Program-made: the position numbers and the translations under genes | In this document: piece by piece, positions 1 to 5,662 of the stretch | Layout of the letters: the number at the start of each line of letters is the position of its first letter | How positions within the stretch are numbered: position 1 is the stretch's first letter | Assembly (NCBI GenBank): GCA_030690515.1 | Contig: JAUYGP010000217.1 | Coordinates: forward strand, 1 to 10,794 | DNA from: Giesbergeria sp. | GTDB taxonomy: Bacteria; Pseudomonadota; Gammaproteobacteria; Burkholderiales; Burkholderiaceae_C | Direction: 5' to 3' | DNA length: 10,794 nt | Notes under the pieces: model-generated | What the model saw: the letters and a program-made list of their open reading frames with translations, nothing else | Database searches by the model: none | Told to the model about the DNA's origin: nothing

Positions 1-1
1 C

Positions 2-829
2 CAGCAACTCACGCAAGCACAGGCGCAGCTGGCGCAGTCGGAAAAGCTCGCTTCCATCGGTCAACTGGCTGCGGGGGTGGCCCATGAGATCAACAACCCG
101 ATCGGGTATGTGCACTCCAATATTGGTTCGCTGCGGAACTATCTGGACGATCTCTTGGCCCTTTTGACGGCTTACGAGAAGTTGCCGAGCACGGCCGACA
201 TTGACGCCCTGCGCAAGAAAATGGACGTCGAGTTCCTGCGTGAGGACATTCCGTCGCTGATCAGCGAATCGCAAGAGGGCATCACCCGCGTCAAGAAGAT
301 CGTGCAGGATCTAAAGGATTTTTCCCGTGTGGACAGCAGCCAGGAATGGCAGACCGCCGATCTGCACCACGGTATCGACTCCACGCTGAACATTGTCAAC
401 AACGAGATCAAGTACAAGGCCGATGTGGTGAAGGAGTATGGGGTTTTGCCGCCGGTCGAATGCCTGCCGTCGCAACTCAACCAGGTGTTCATGAATCTAC
501 TGGTCAATGCCGCACATGCCATGGATCAGGAGCGCGGGTGTATCACCATTCGCACGGGAACCGCTGGCGACTGGGCCTGGCTGGAATTTGCGGACGATGG
601 AGGCGGTATTCCACAAGAAATTCAGCAGAAAATCTTCGATCCTTTTTTTACCACCAAGGCGGTGGGCAAAGGAACCGGTTTGGGGCTGTCGCTCACCTAC
701 GGCATCATTCAAAAGCACCATGGCCGGATCACGGTGCAGAGCCAGGTGGGCAAGGGCACGGTGTTCCGTATCGAGCTTCCTATTGCCCAACCCGCACCGG
801 CCACAGAGACGGAGACGGAGCATGTCTGA
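2..829 (+). CDS. Sensor histidine kinase, C-terminal part (5' end outside window)
   Basis: The open frame enters from the left edge, so the start and the sensory N-terminus are not visible; 275 residues and the stop can be read. It shows a complete transmitter core. The H-box GVAHEINNPIGY carries the phospho-accepting His at visible residue 28. It is preceded by a Gln/Ala-rich, coiled-coil-like helix and followed by a long second dimerisation helix ending near DLKDFSR. The HATPase domain has the N-box (NQVFMNLLVNAAHAM), G1 (DDGGGIP), F-box (FDPFFTTK) and G2 (GKGTGLGLSL). All key residues are present, so it should be an active kinase that autophosphorylates and passes phosphate to a receiver. 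The likely partner is the next gene, whose start overlaps this stop by 8 bp, which suggests translational coupling. The input signal cannot be inferred from the visible part. Confidence 0.93.
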   Translation, partial: QQLTQAQAQLAQSEKLASIGQLAAGVAHEINNPIGYVHSNIGSLRNYLDDLLALLTAYEKLPSTADIDALRKKMDVEFLREDIPSLISESQEGITRVKKIVQDLKDFSRVDSSQEWQTADLHHGIDSTLNIVNNEIKYKADVVKEYGVLPPVECLPSQLNQVFMNLLVNAAHAMDQERGCITIRTGTAGDWAWLEFADDGGGIPQEIQQKIFDPFFTTKAVGKGTGLGLSLTYGIIQKHHGRITVQSQVGKGTVFRIELPIAQPAPATETETEHV

Positions 830-2105
830 GCAGGACAGCGCAGAGGCGCCCAGTACCGTGCTGTGTGTCGATGACGAACCCAATATTCTTTCTGCGCTGC
901 GGCGGCTTTTTCGTCCCTGCGGTTACCGGGTGCTGGTGGCCGAGAGTGGTGCGCAGGGGCTGGAGATTTTGCGCAGCGAGACGGTGGATCTGGTCATCTC
1001 CGACATGCGCATGCCGCACATGGACGGAGCCCAGTTTCTCAAGGCGGTCAAGCAAGAGTGGCCGGACGCGGTACGCATTCTTCTCACCGGCTATGCCGAC
1101 ATCGGCTCCACTATCGAGGCGATCAATCAGGGCGAAATCTATCGCTACATCACCAAGCCGTGGACCGACGGCGACATGGTGCTTACCGTGCGCCAGGCCC
1201 TCGATGGAAAGGCACTGAAGCGCGAAAAGGAGCGCCTGGAGGCCCTCACGCAGGAGCAGAACGAGGCGTTGCGCGAGCTCAACGAATCTTTGGAAACCAA
1301 GGTGCAGGCGCGCACAGCCGATCTGCAGAAAGCGAATGAAAAGGTCAAGCAGAGCTTTCTTACCGCGGTGAAAATATTTTCCACCTTGATGGAAATGCGC
1401 CATCCCATACTGGCCGGTCACTCGCGCCGGGTGGCCGCTGTAGCGCGCTCCATGGCCATTCACATGGGGATGAACAACATGGGGGTGCAGAACGTGTTCG
1501 TCGCAGGCATGCTGCACGATATTGGAAAGATCGGGTTTACGGATACCTTGCTGACCCGCCCCGTACGGACCATGAATCCGGAGGATCTGCTGATCTACCG
1601 CAAGCATCCATTGGATGGGGAGAGCGCCTTGATGGCGCTGGAGGAACTGGCTCCCGTGACCAAGCTGGTGCGCCACCACCATGAACGATTTGACGGGCAG
1701 GGGTTTCCGGATGGTCTGCGCGGGATCGATATTCCGCTGGGTGCACGGCTGCTGGCAGTGGCCAATGACTATGACAGCCTGCAGATCGGTACATTTTCCG
1801 CCCTGCGTTTTACGCCTGAAGAAGCACGGCAGGCCTTGGAAAAGGACCGCGGCAAGCGCTACGACCCCCAAGTGCTCGATGCTTTGGTCGTTGTGACGAC
1901 AGCGCCACCCAAGCCTGTGGTGCGCCAACGCGAATGCCTGTTGTCGGAACTGGAGCCGGGAATGGTTCTGGCGAGGGAGTTCACACGTTCTGGCGGCGTG
2001 CTTCTTCTGGGGGTCGATCAGGTGCTCAGTGCCAAACTGATTGAGCGGATGCAGGCCTTTGAGGCGGCAGAGGGTGTCGAGATGACGGCATTCGTCAAGG
2101 ACTGA
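822..2105 (+). CDS. Response regulator with HD-GYP-type (c-di-GMP phosphodiesterase family) output domain
   Basis: This 427-residue protein starts at the ATG overlapping the kinase stop, with GGAG about 8 bases upstream; longer open frame upstream lies inside the kinase gene. Residues 12-128 are a receiver: acidic pair D17-D18, phospho-acceptor D61 (ISDMRMP), T89 and K112 (TKPW). Residues 130-180 form a charged coiled-coil linker. Residues about 181-385 are an HD-GYP domain with GHSRRVA (H200), LHDIGK (H232-D233), a KHP motif, and HHHERFDGQGFPDGL (H286-H287). GYP reads GFP. The VAD motif that supplies the last metal ligand reads VAN (N315), and the usual RPYR segment is absent. The C-terminal about 65 residues contain the LEPGMVLAREF-type module often found at the end of such regulators. 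Known members hydrolyse c-di-GMP after phosphorylation; activity here is uncertain because of N315. It probably acts in the cytoplasm, controlled by the upstream kinase. Confidence 0.93.
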   Translation: MSEQDSAEAPSTVLCVDDEPNILSALRRLFRPCGYRVLVAESGAQGLEILRSETVDLVISDMRMPHMDGAQFLKAVKQEWPDAVRILLTGYADIGSTIEAINQGEIYRYITKPWTDGDMVLTVRQALDGKALKREKERLEALTQEQNEALRELNESLETKVQARTADLQKANEKVKQSFLTAVKIFSTLMEMRHPILAGHSRRVAAVARSMAIHMGMNNMGVQNVFVAGMLHDIGKIGFTDTLLTRPVRTMNPEDLLIYRKHPLDGESALMALEELAPVTKLVRHHHERFDGQGFPDGLRGIDIPLGARLLAVANDYDSLQIGTFSALRFTPEEARQALEKDRGKRYDPQVLDALVVVTTAPPKPVVRQRECLLSELEPGMVLAREFTRSGGVLLLGVDQVLSAKLIERMQAFEAAEGVEMTAFVKD

Positions 2106-2106
2106 G

Positions 2107-2125
2107 GGTGCACGGCGTGCCTTTT
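2107..2125 (+). terminator. Possible weak terminator after the response regulator
   Basis: One base after the stop there is a small hairpin: GCAC (2110-2113) pairs with GTGC (2117-2120) around a GGC loop, with one more G-C pair across a bulged T, followed by TTTT (2122-2125). The stem is short, so this may not terminate efficiently. No better candidate is visible before 2250. Confidence 0.3.
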
Positions 2126-2249
2126 GGCCGCACTCTGCCCTGTATCGCCTGCCGTCGACGACAAGGAGAGAAAAAGGCTGGCGAGTTCATGCCACAAAGG
2201 GCGGCGCCGGTGGGCCCGCCCGACGCGCAGGTGAAGTCCGCCAGCGACT

Positions 2250-2387
2250 TTTTCGTTTCTTTCATGGCCGCCACTTCAATCTGGCGGATGTGCCCGGTGC
2301 TCATGCGGCCCGAACCATCATCGTGGACCTTGAGCCAGCGCTGTTCCACGATGCGGCGTCGGCCAAGTAGGCGATGGGGCCAAGGAC
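2250..2387 (-). pseudogene. Decayed fragment of rpoH (3' end, sigma region 4)
   Basis: On the minus strand this stretch closely matches the 3' part of the intact rpoH at 4540-4815. Conserved pieces include GPIAYLAD, then IVEQRWLKVHDDGSG, then HIRQIEVAAMKETKKSLADF; the intact gene has GPIAYLAD, IVEERWLKVNDDGSG and RIRQIEVAAMKKMKKSLAEY. Two deletions are visible relative to the intact gene. One of about 33 bp removes 11 residues (TLHELAAVYGV), including the first helix of the region 4.2 helix-turn-helix. The other, of about 100 bp, lies between GPIAYLAD and IVEQRW and puts these two pieces in different frames. The rpoH stop position is not conserved and the frame runs on to 2095. Nothing from sigma regions 2 or 3 is visible. 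I read it as a non-functional relic of a duplicated or horizontally acquired rpoH. It lies downstream of dadA on the same strand and could be co-transcribed with it. Confidence 0.85.
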
Positions 2388-2523
2388 GACAGAAGGTCGA
2401 TGGCAAGCGCCCGCCAACTACATCTATGACACACAGGGGGCATGGGTGTCTACGACCGTTACGGCAGCGGTGTCGAGGCGCTGGTCGCCGACGTACGCAG
2501 CTTGCTGGACGAAACTGAGTGAA
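2388..2523. other. Unassigned gap sequence with a 26-codon plus-strand open frame
   Basis: This completes the roughly 420-bp stretch 2106-2523, which holds no intact gene I can support. The part 2126-2249 shows nothing recognisable. At 2442-2522 there is a 26-codon frame beginning MGVYDRYGSGVEALVADV and ending in TGA, with an in-frame stop at 2427 upstream and no Shine-Dalgarno. Just upstream, in another frame, 2413-2430 reads ANYIYD. The composition looks protein-like, so this may be the frameshifted tail of a lost gene, but I do not recognise the family. Treat it as sequence to search, not as a gene. Confidence 0.25.
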
Positions 2524-3825
2524 CTACGCGGCCGCGCTGGTTGAATGCGGGGCTGCCGCGCGGGTGCGGGCAGGCGCGAGGTAGCGCGACAAAGCCAGGC
2601 CATCGGTGCGGATTTCTGGCGTATGGCCCATGGCCAGGTCGGCCACCAGCTTGCCCGAGCCACAAGCCATGGTCCAGCCCAAGGTGCCGTGGCCGGTGTT
2701 GAGCAGCAGGTTGGCGTAGGGTGTGGCGCCGACAATCGGTGTACTGTCGGGCGTCATGGGGCGCAGGCCCGTCCAGAATTCCGCCTTGGGCAGGTCGCCG
2801 CCGGGAAACAGGTCGCTTACCACCATCTCTAGCGTGGCGCGGCGGCGCGGGTTGAGCGACAGATCAAAACCGGCCAGTTCGGCCATGCCTCCCACGCGAA
2901 TACGGTCGTCAAAGCGCGTGACCGCCACCTTGTAGGTCTCGTCGAGTACGGTCGATTGCGGCGCCAGCGCCGGGTTGAGCAGCGGCACCGTCAGTGAATA
3001 GCCCTTGACGGGGTAGACCGGCAGTTGGAGTCCCAGGGGTTCGAGGAAACCGCGCGAGTAGCTGCCAAAAGCCAGCACATAGCGGTCGGCCGTCAGCACC
3101 TGGCCGCCCACGCGCACGCCGGTGATACGGCCGCCTTCGCTGAGCAGGCCCTCGACCGACTGATCGAAACGAAAATCCACCCCCAGACCACGTGCCAACT
3201 CGGCCAGCTTCTGCGTGAACAGGTGGCAGTCGCCGGTTTCGTCGTTGGGCAGGCGCAGGCCGCCGGTGAGACGATCGCGCGCTTGCGCCAGTGCAGGTTC
3301 TGCCGCAGTGAGCTGGTCGCGGTCCAGTAGTTCAAAGGGAACGCCGCATTCCTGGAGCACCGCCACATCGCGCTGGACGGCGTCGAGCTGGGCCTGCGTG
3401 CGAAACAGTTGCAACGTGCCCTGGCTGCGGTGTTCGTAGGCGATGCCGGTGTCCGCGCGCAACTGGCGCAGGCAGGTGCGGCTGTACTCGGCCACGCGCA
3501 TCATCCGCTCCTTGTTGACCGCGTATCGCTCGGCTGAGCAGTTCTTCAGCATGGCGGCCATCCAGCGCAACTGGAACAGGCTGCCGTCGGGCCGGATCGA
3601 GAGCGGTGCGTGCTTCTGGAACATCCACTTCATGGCTTTGAAGGGAATGCCGGGTGCGGCCCAGGGCGTCGAATAACCGGGCGAGACCTGGCCGGCGTTG
3701 GCAAAACTGGTTTCTTGCGCCACGCTGCTCTGGCGGTCGAGTACGACCACCTCAGCGCCGGAGCGGGCCAGGTAATACGCGGTGGTGGTACCGATCACGC
3801 CGCCGCCCAGAACAATGATTTTCAT
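2524..3825 (-). CDS. dadA: D-amino acid dehydrogenase, small subunit type (DadA)
   Basis: This FAD-dependent enzyme oxidises D-amino acids, classically D-alanine to pyruvate and ammonia, passing electrons to the respiratory chain at the inner membrane. The protein has 433 residues, close to E. coli DadA. The start is the ATG at 3825, which places the dinucleotide-binding motif VLGGGVIG at residues 5-12 directly at the N-terminus and has GGAG 8 bases upstream; an upstream in-frame start at 3888 would add 21 untypical residues. Family landmarks are ETSFANAGQVSPGYSTPWAAPG (split here as ETSFANAGQ and VSPGYSTPWAAPG, residues about 39-60), GLRLPNDETGDC mid-protein, PVYPVKGYSLTVP, and the C-terminal FWTGLRPMTPDSTPIVG and LNTGHGTLGWTMACGSGK. 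The last about 20 residues are Ala-rich and variable. It diverges from an Lrp-type regulator, as dadA does from dadR in Pseudomonas, which suggests amino-acid-responsive control. No alanine racemase gene is adjacent. Confidence 0.95.
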   Translation of the reverse strand: MKIIVLGGGVIGTTTAYYLARSGAEVVVLDRQSSVAQETSFANAGQVSPGYSTPWAAPGIPFKAMKWMFQKHAPLSIRPDGSLFQLRWMAAMLKNCSAERYAVNKERMMRVAEYSRTCLRQLRADTGIAYEHRSQGTLQLFRTQAQLDAVQRDVAVLQECGVPFELLDRDQLTAAEPALAQARDRLTGGLRLPNDETGDCHLFTQKLAELARGLGVDFRFDQSVEGLLSEGGRITGVRVGGQVLTADRYVLAFGSYSRGFLEPLGLQLPVYPVKGYSLTVPLLNPALAPQSTVLDETYKVAVTRFDDRIRVGGMAELAGFDLSLNPRRRATLEMVVSDLFPGGDLPKAEFWTGLRPMTPDSTPIVGATPYANLLLNTGHGTLGWTMACGSGKLVADLAMGHTPEIRTDGLALSRYLAPARTRAAAPHSTSAAA

Positions 3826-3863
3826 CGCGCACTCCAAGATCAACAAGATTTCCGAGAAGTTTA

Positions 3864-3895
3864 TTGACTTGAATGCAGCAAATTTCACTTAATAT
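3864..3895 (+). promoter_or_regulatory. Candidate sigma-70 promoter for the lrp-type gene
   Basis: TTGACT at 3864-3869 matches the -35 consensus at five of six positions. TAATAT at 3890-3895 is a -10-like hexamer, but the spacing is 20 bp, longer than the optimum. A -10 of ACTTAA at 3887-3892 would give 17 bp but is a poorer hexamer. The Lrp-box-like site lies in the spacer, so binding there would be expected to repress this promoter. Confidence 0.35.
3876..3890 (+). promoter_or_regulatory. Lrp-box-like operator
   Basis: CAGCAAATTTCACTT agrees with the published E. coli Lrp selection consensus YAGHAWATTWTDCTR at 13 of 15 positions. It sits between a dadA gene and a gene for an Lrp orthologue, where autoregulation and dadA control by the same protein are expected. 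Recognised by eye; the consensus is degenerate and the region is AT-rich. Confidence 0.5.
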
Positions 3896-3955
3896 GAAGC
3901 GTTTAGCGAGAATTGCAGCTGAAATTGACTGCGCTTTTGCCACTACACCATTCAA

Positions 3956-4423
3956 ATGACCGAACTCGACCGGATCGACCGAAAAATCCTCGACATCCTG
4001 CAGCGCCAGGGCCGCATTTCCATGACCGAGTTGGCCGAGCAGATTGGCCTGTCCACCTCGCCGTGTTCCGAGCGCGTGCGGCGCATGGAGCGCGAGAAGA
4101 TCATCACCGGCTACCACGCCAAGGTGGACCCGGCGGCCCTGGGCAAGACACTGCTGGTGTTTGTCGAGATCACGCTCTCGTCCAAGTCGGGTGACGTGTT
4201 CGACAAGGTGCGCCAGGAACTGCTGCACCTGCCCGAAGTGATGGAATGCCACTTGGTGTCAGGGAGCTTCGATTACCTGGTCAAGGCGCGGCTCGGTGGC
4301 ATGAGCGAATACCGCCACCTGCTGGGCGATATGCTGAAGAAGCTCCCCGTTACCGCCCAATCCCACAGCTACGTGGTGATGGAAGAGGTCAAGGAAAGCC
4401 AAGTCCTGCCGGTGGACCGGTGA
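3956..4423 (+). CDS. Lrp/AsnC-family transcriptional regulator (Lrp- or DadR-like)
   Basis: The 155-residue product is full length for the family and strongly resembles E. coli Lrp. Residues 4-20 (LDRIDRKILDILQRQGR) open a winged helix-turn-helix; ISMTELAEQIGLSTSPCSERVRRME (residues 21-45) is the HTH, and GYHAKVDPAALG forms the wing/linker. From about residue 66 (LLVFVEITL) the RAM/AsnC effector and oligomerisation domain follows, with ECHLVSGSFDYLVKARL and SYVVMEEVKES matching Lrp closely. Such proteins form octamers or dodecamers that wrap DNA and respond to leucine, alanine or other amino acids. The divergent dadA makes it the probable regulator of D-alanine catabolism, as DadR is in Pseudomonas. 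No clear Shine-Dalgarno precedes the ATG, so translation may be weak or the transcript leader short. The gene converges on rpoH. Confidence 0.93.
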   Translation: MTELDRIDRKILDILQRQGRISMTELAEQIGLSTSPCSERVRRMEREKIITGYHAKVDPAALGKTLLVFVEITLSSKSGDVFDKVRQELLHLPEVMECHLVSGSFDYLVKARLGGMSEYRHLLGDMLKKLPVTAQSHSYVVMEEVKESQVLPVDR

Positions 4424-4462
4424 GCGCCGCAGCCCGGTGGGTGGGTCGGCACCCCGATTCTC

Positions 4463-4502
4463 CAAAAAAGAGGCGCGCGACCTTGGGGGTTGCGCGCCTC
4501 TT
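4463..4502 (-). terminator. Strong rho-independent terminator of rpoH
   Basis: Arms 4469-4482 (AGAGGCGCGCGACC) and 4488-4501 (GGTTGCGCGCCTCT) pair over 14 positions with a single G-U, around a 5-base loop. On the minus strand the stem is followed by a run of six T (4464-4469 as A on plus), the classical layout, about 20 bases after the rpoH stop. On the plus strand the stem is followed only by a short T tract (TCTT), so it may also help end the lrp transcript, less efficiently. Confidence 0.92.
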
Positions 4503-4521
4503 GACGGAAATTGCAAGCGGG

Positions 4522-5457
4522 TCAGGCGTATTCAGCCAGGCTTTTTTTCATTTTCTTCATGGCCGCCACCTCGATTTGGCGGATGCGCTCAGCGCTCACG
4601 CCGTACACCGCAGCCAGTTCGTGCAGCGTCATGCCGCCCGAGCCGTCGTCGTTCACCTTGAGCCAGCGCTCTTCCACGATGCAGCGGCTGCGCTCGTCCA
4701 GGCTGGAGAGGGCCGTGGCGATGCCATCGGAGGCCAGCTCGTCGCGCTGGCGTGACTCGATCATGGACGTGGGCTCGTGCGCGACGTCCGCCAGGTAGGC
4801 AATGGGGCCAAAGGCCAACTCGCCATCGTCCGAAGGCGCGGGGTCCAGCAGCACATCGCCGCCCGACATGCGTGTCTCCATCTCCATGACTTCTTCGCGC
4901 TTGACCTTGAGTTGCGCTGCCACCAGGTCGATTTCATGCTCGGACAGCGTGTTGCGGTGCGTGTTGTTGGCGTCCGCGTCGGCCTTGAAGCCCTGCTTCA
5001 TCGAGCGCAGGTTGAAGAACAGCTTGCGCTGGGCCTTGGTGGTGGCCACTTTGACCATGCGCCAATTCTTCAGGATGTATTCGTGGATCTCGGCCTTGAT
5101 CCAATGCATGGCGTAGCTGACCAGACGCACGCCTTGATCCGGGTCGAAACGCTTGACCGCCTTCATCAGGCCGATGTTGCCTTCCTGGATGAGGTCGCCG
5201 TGCGGCAGCCCGTAGCCCAGGTACTGGCGCGAGATCGAAACCACCAGACGCAGGTGCGACATCACCAGCTTGCCGGCGGCATCCAGATCGTTGTTGTTGC
5301 GCAAGGCGCGTGCGGCGGACTGCTCTTCTTCGGGGGTGAGCAGTGGCAGGCGGTTGACCGCTGAAATGTAGGCGTCCAGATTGCCCAGCGGGGGCACCAG
5401 CGCCCACGGGTTGGCAGGGGCTAGGGCCGTCGTTGCGGATCCAGATTGAATGGTCAT
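4522..5457 (-). CDS. rpoH: RNA polymerase heat-shock sigma factor RpoH (sigma-32)
   Basis: The 311-residue protein directs RNA polymerase to heat-shock promoters. Region 2 runs from about residue 63 (KLVMSHLRLVVSISRQY) through DLIQEGNIGLMKAVKRFDP to SYAMHWIKAEIHEYIL. It is followed by the RpoH box QRKLFFNLR (residues 143-151), which separates heat-shock sigmas from RpoD and RpoS. Region 4 spans 252-305, with the helix-turn-helix from MTLHELAAVYGVS to AERIRQIEVAAMKKM. The start ATG at 5457 has AAGGAA 9 bases upstream. Compared with E. coli (284 residues) it has a longer N-terminus and an extra segment around 197-225 (GGDVLLDPAPSDDGELAFGP). Its own terminator follows, and its promoter region carries CIRCE-like and sigma-E-like elements. 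In E. coli, DnaK/FtsH and mRNA structure also control RpoH; the sequence alone does not show that here. Confidence 0.97.
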   Translation of the reverse strand: MTIQSGSATTALAPANPWALVPPLGNLDAYISAVNRLPLLTPEEEQSAARALRNNNDLDAAGKLVMSHLRLVVSISRQYLGYGLPHGDLIQEGNIGLMKAVKRFDPDQGVRLVSYAMHWIKAEIHEYILKNWRMVKVATTKAQRKLFFNLRSMKQGFKADADANNTHRNTLSEHEIDLVAAQLKVKREEVMEMETRMSGGDVLLDPAPSDDGELAFGPIAYLADVAHEPTSMIESRQRDELASDGIATALSSLDERSRCIVEERWLKVNDDGSGGMTLHELAAVYGVSAERIRQIEVAAMKKMKKSLAEYA

Positions 5458-5484
5458 TCTAGAATTCCTTTCCTCAATATCACC

Positions 5485-5514
5485 ATATTAGCACTCTCTT
5501 TGAGGGACTGCTAA
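5485..5514 (-). promoter_or_regulatory. Candidate vegetative (sigma-70) promoter of rpoH with extended -10
   Basis: On the minus strand TTAGCA (5514-5509) could be the -35 and TAATAT (5490-5485) the -10, 18 bp apart, with TGC immediately before the -10 as in extended -10 promoters. The transcript would begin near 5478, giving a leader of about 20 bases before the rpoH ATG. Both hexamers match only four of six consensus bases, and the -35 coincides with an arm of the CIRCE-like site, so this is tentative. Confidence 0.35.
5488..5514. promoter_or_regulatory. CIRCE-like operator (HrcA binding site) upstream of rpoH
   Basis: The site reads TTAGCACTC, nine bases, GACTGCTAA. The CIRCE consensus is TTAGCACTC-N9-GAGTGCTAA, so it matches 17 of 18 arm positions with exactly the canonical spacing. 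It lies 30 bases upstream of the rpoH start and overlaps both candidate rpoH promoters, an ideal place for repression. HrcA represses groESL/dnaK-type operons through CIRCE and is inactivated under heat stress; hrcA itself is not in the window. Confidence 0.85.
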
Positions 5515-5526
5515 TCCCAAAGTTCC
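5499..5526 (-). promoter_or_regulatory. Candidate sigma-E (RpoE)-type promoter of rpoH
   Basis: On the minus strand GGAACTT (5526-5520) and TCAAA (5503-5499) are separated by 16 bases, matching the extracytoplasmic sigma-E pattern GGAACTT-N15/16-TCNAA. In E. coli rpoH has a sigma-E-dependent promoter (P3), so the position makes biological sense. Initiation would fall near 5491-5494, with a leader of about 35 bases. The CIRCE-like operator covers its -10 and most of the spacer. Confidence 0.6.
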
Positions 5527-5564
5527 CCTGGGGGCTATGGGACTGGTTTTGCGGATATTTTAAT

Positions 5565-5610
5565 GAAAATGGTCTCCAGCGCATAATAGTAAAGCGCTAG
5601 TAGCTATATA
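5565..5610. repeat. Short interspersed intergenic repeat of comamonad type
   Basis: The stretch GAAAATGGTCTCCAGCGC, then an AT-rich centre, then AAGCGCTAGTAGCTATA resembles a short imperfect palindrome that recurs between genes in Comamonadaceae (core of the form AGCGCTT...AAGCGCTAGCAGCTAT). The arms AGCGC (5578-5582) and GCGCT (5594-5598) pair around an 11-base loop. Only one copy is in the window, so calling it a repeat rests on recollection of related genomes. It sits between the rpoH and cutA promoter regions. Confidence 0.5.
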
Positions 5611-5662
5611 AGTTATAGCGTTATGCCTTGATTTTCTGTGTGGCTCGGCCAAGGAGAACCGA

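Larger units (their letters stand above)
3826..3955. promoter_or_regulatory. Shared divergent control region of dadA and the lrp-type gene
   Basis: This 130-bp gap is markedly more AT-rich than its flanks and separates two divergent starts, so both promoters must lie here. It contains the Lrp-box-like site at 3876-3890, a candidate plus-strand promoter at 3864-3895 and a TTCA-N7-TGAA dyad around 3884-3898. I see no convincing -35/-10 pair for dadA on the minus strand. Confidence 0.7.

Noticed and set aside
660..700. Possible hybrid kinase with its own receiver.
   Set aside because: After the G2 box the protein ends with about 50 residues completing the HATPase fold; the receiver belongs to the separate next gene.
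507..821. N-terminal extension of the response regulator in an open frame back to 507.
   Set aside because: It overlaps the kinase catalytic domain in another frame, and the extra residues look non-domain. The ATG at 822 has a Shine-Dalgarno and starts just before the receiver domain.
780..1928. 382-residue minus-strand frame opposite the response regulator.
   Set aside because: Composition (His/Gln/Arg-rich) is typical of antisense frames in high-GC genes, and the plus strand encodes well-defined domains.
2095..2406. 103-residue minus-strand frame containing the rpoH-like tail, as a possible small sigma-like protein.
   Set aside because: It needs a TTG start without a ribosome-binding site. 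The GPIAYLAD piece is in another frame and half of the helix-turn-helix is deleted, so a relic is the simpler reading.
2108..2518. 136-residue plus-strand frame antisense to the rpoH relic.
   Set aside because: Arg/Pro-rich shadow composition, no plausible start signal, and the opposite strand has clear homology.
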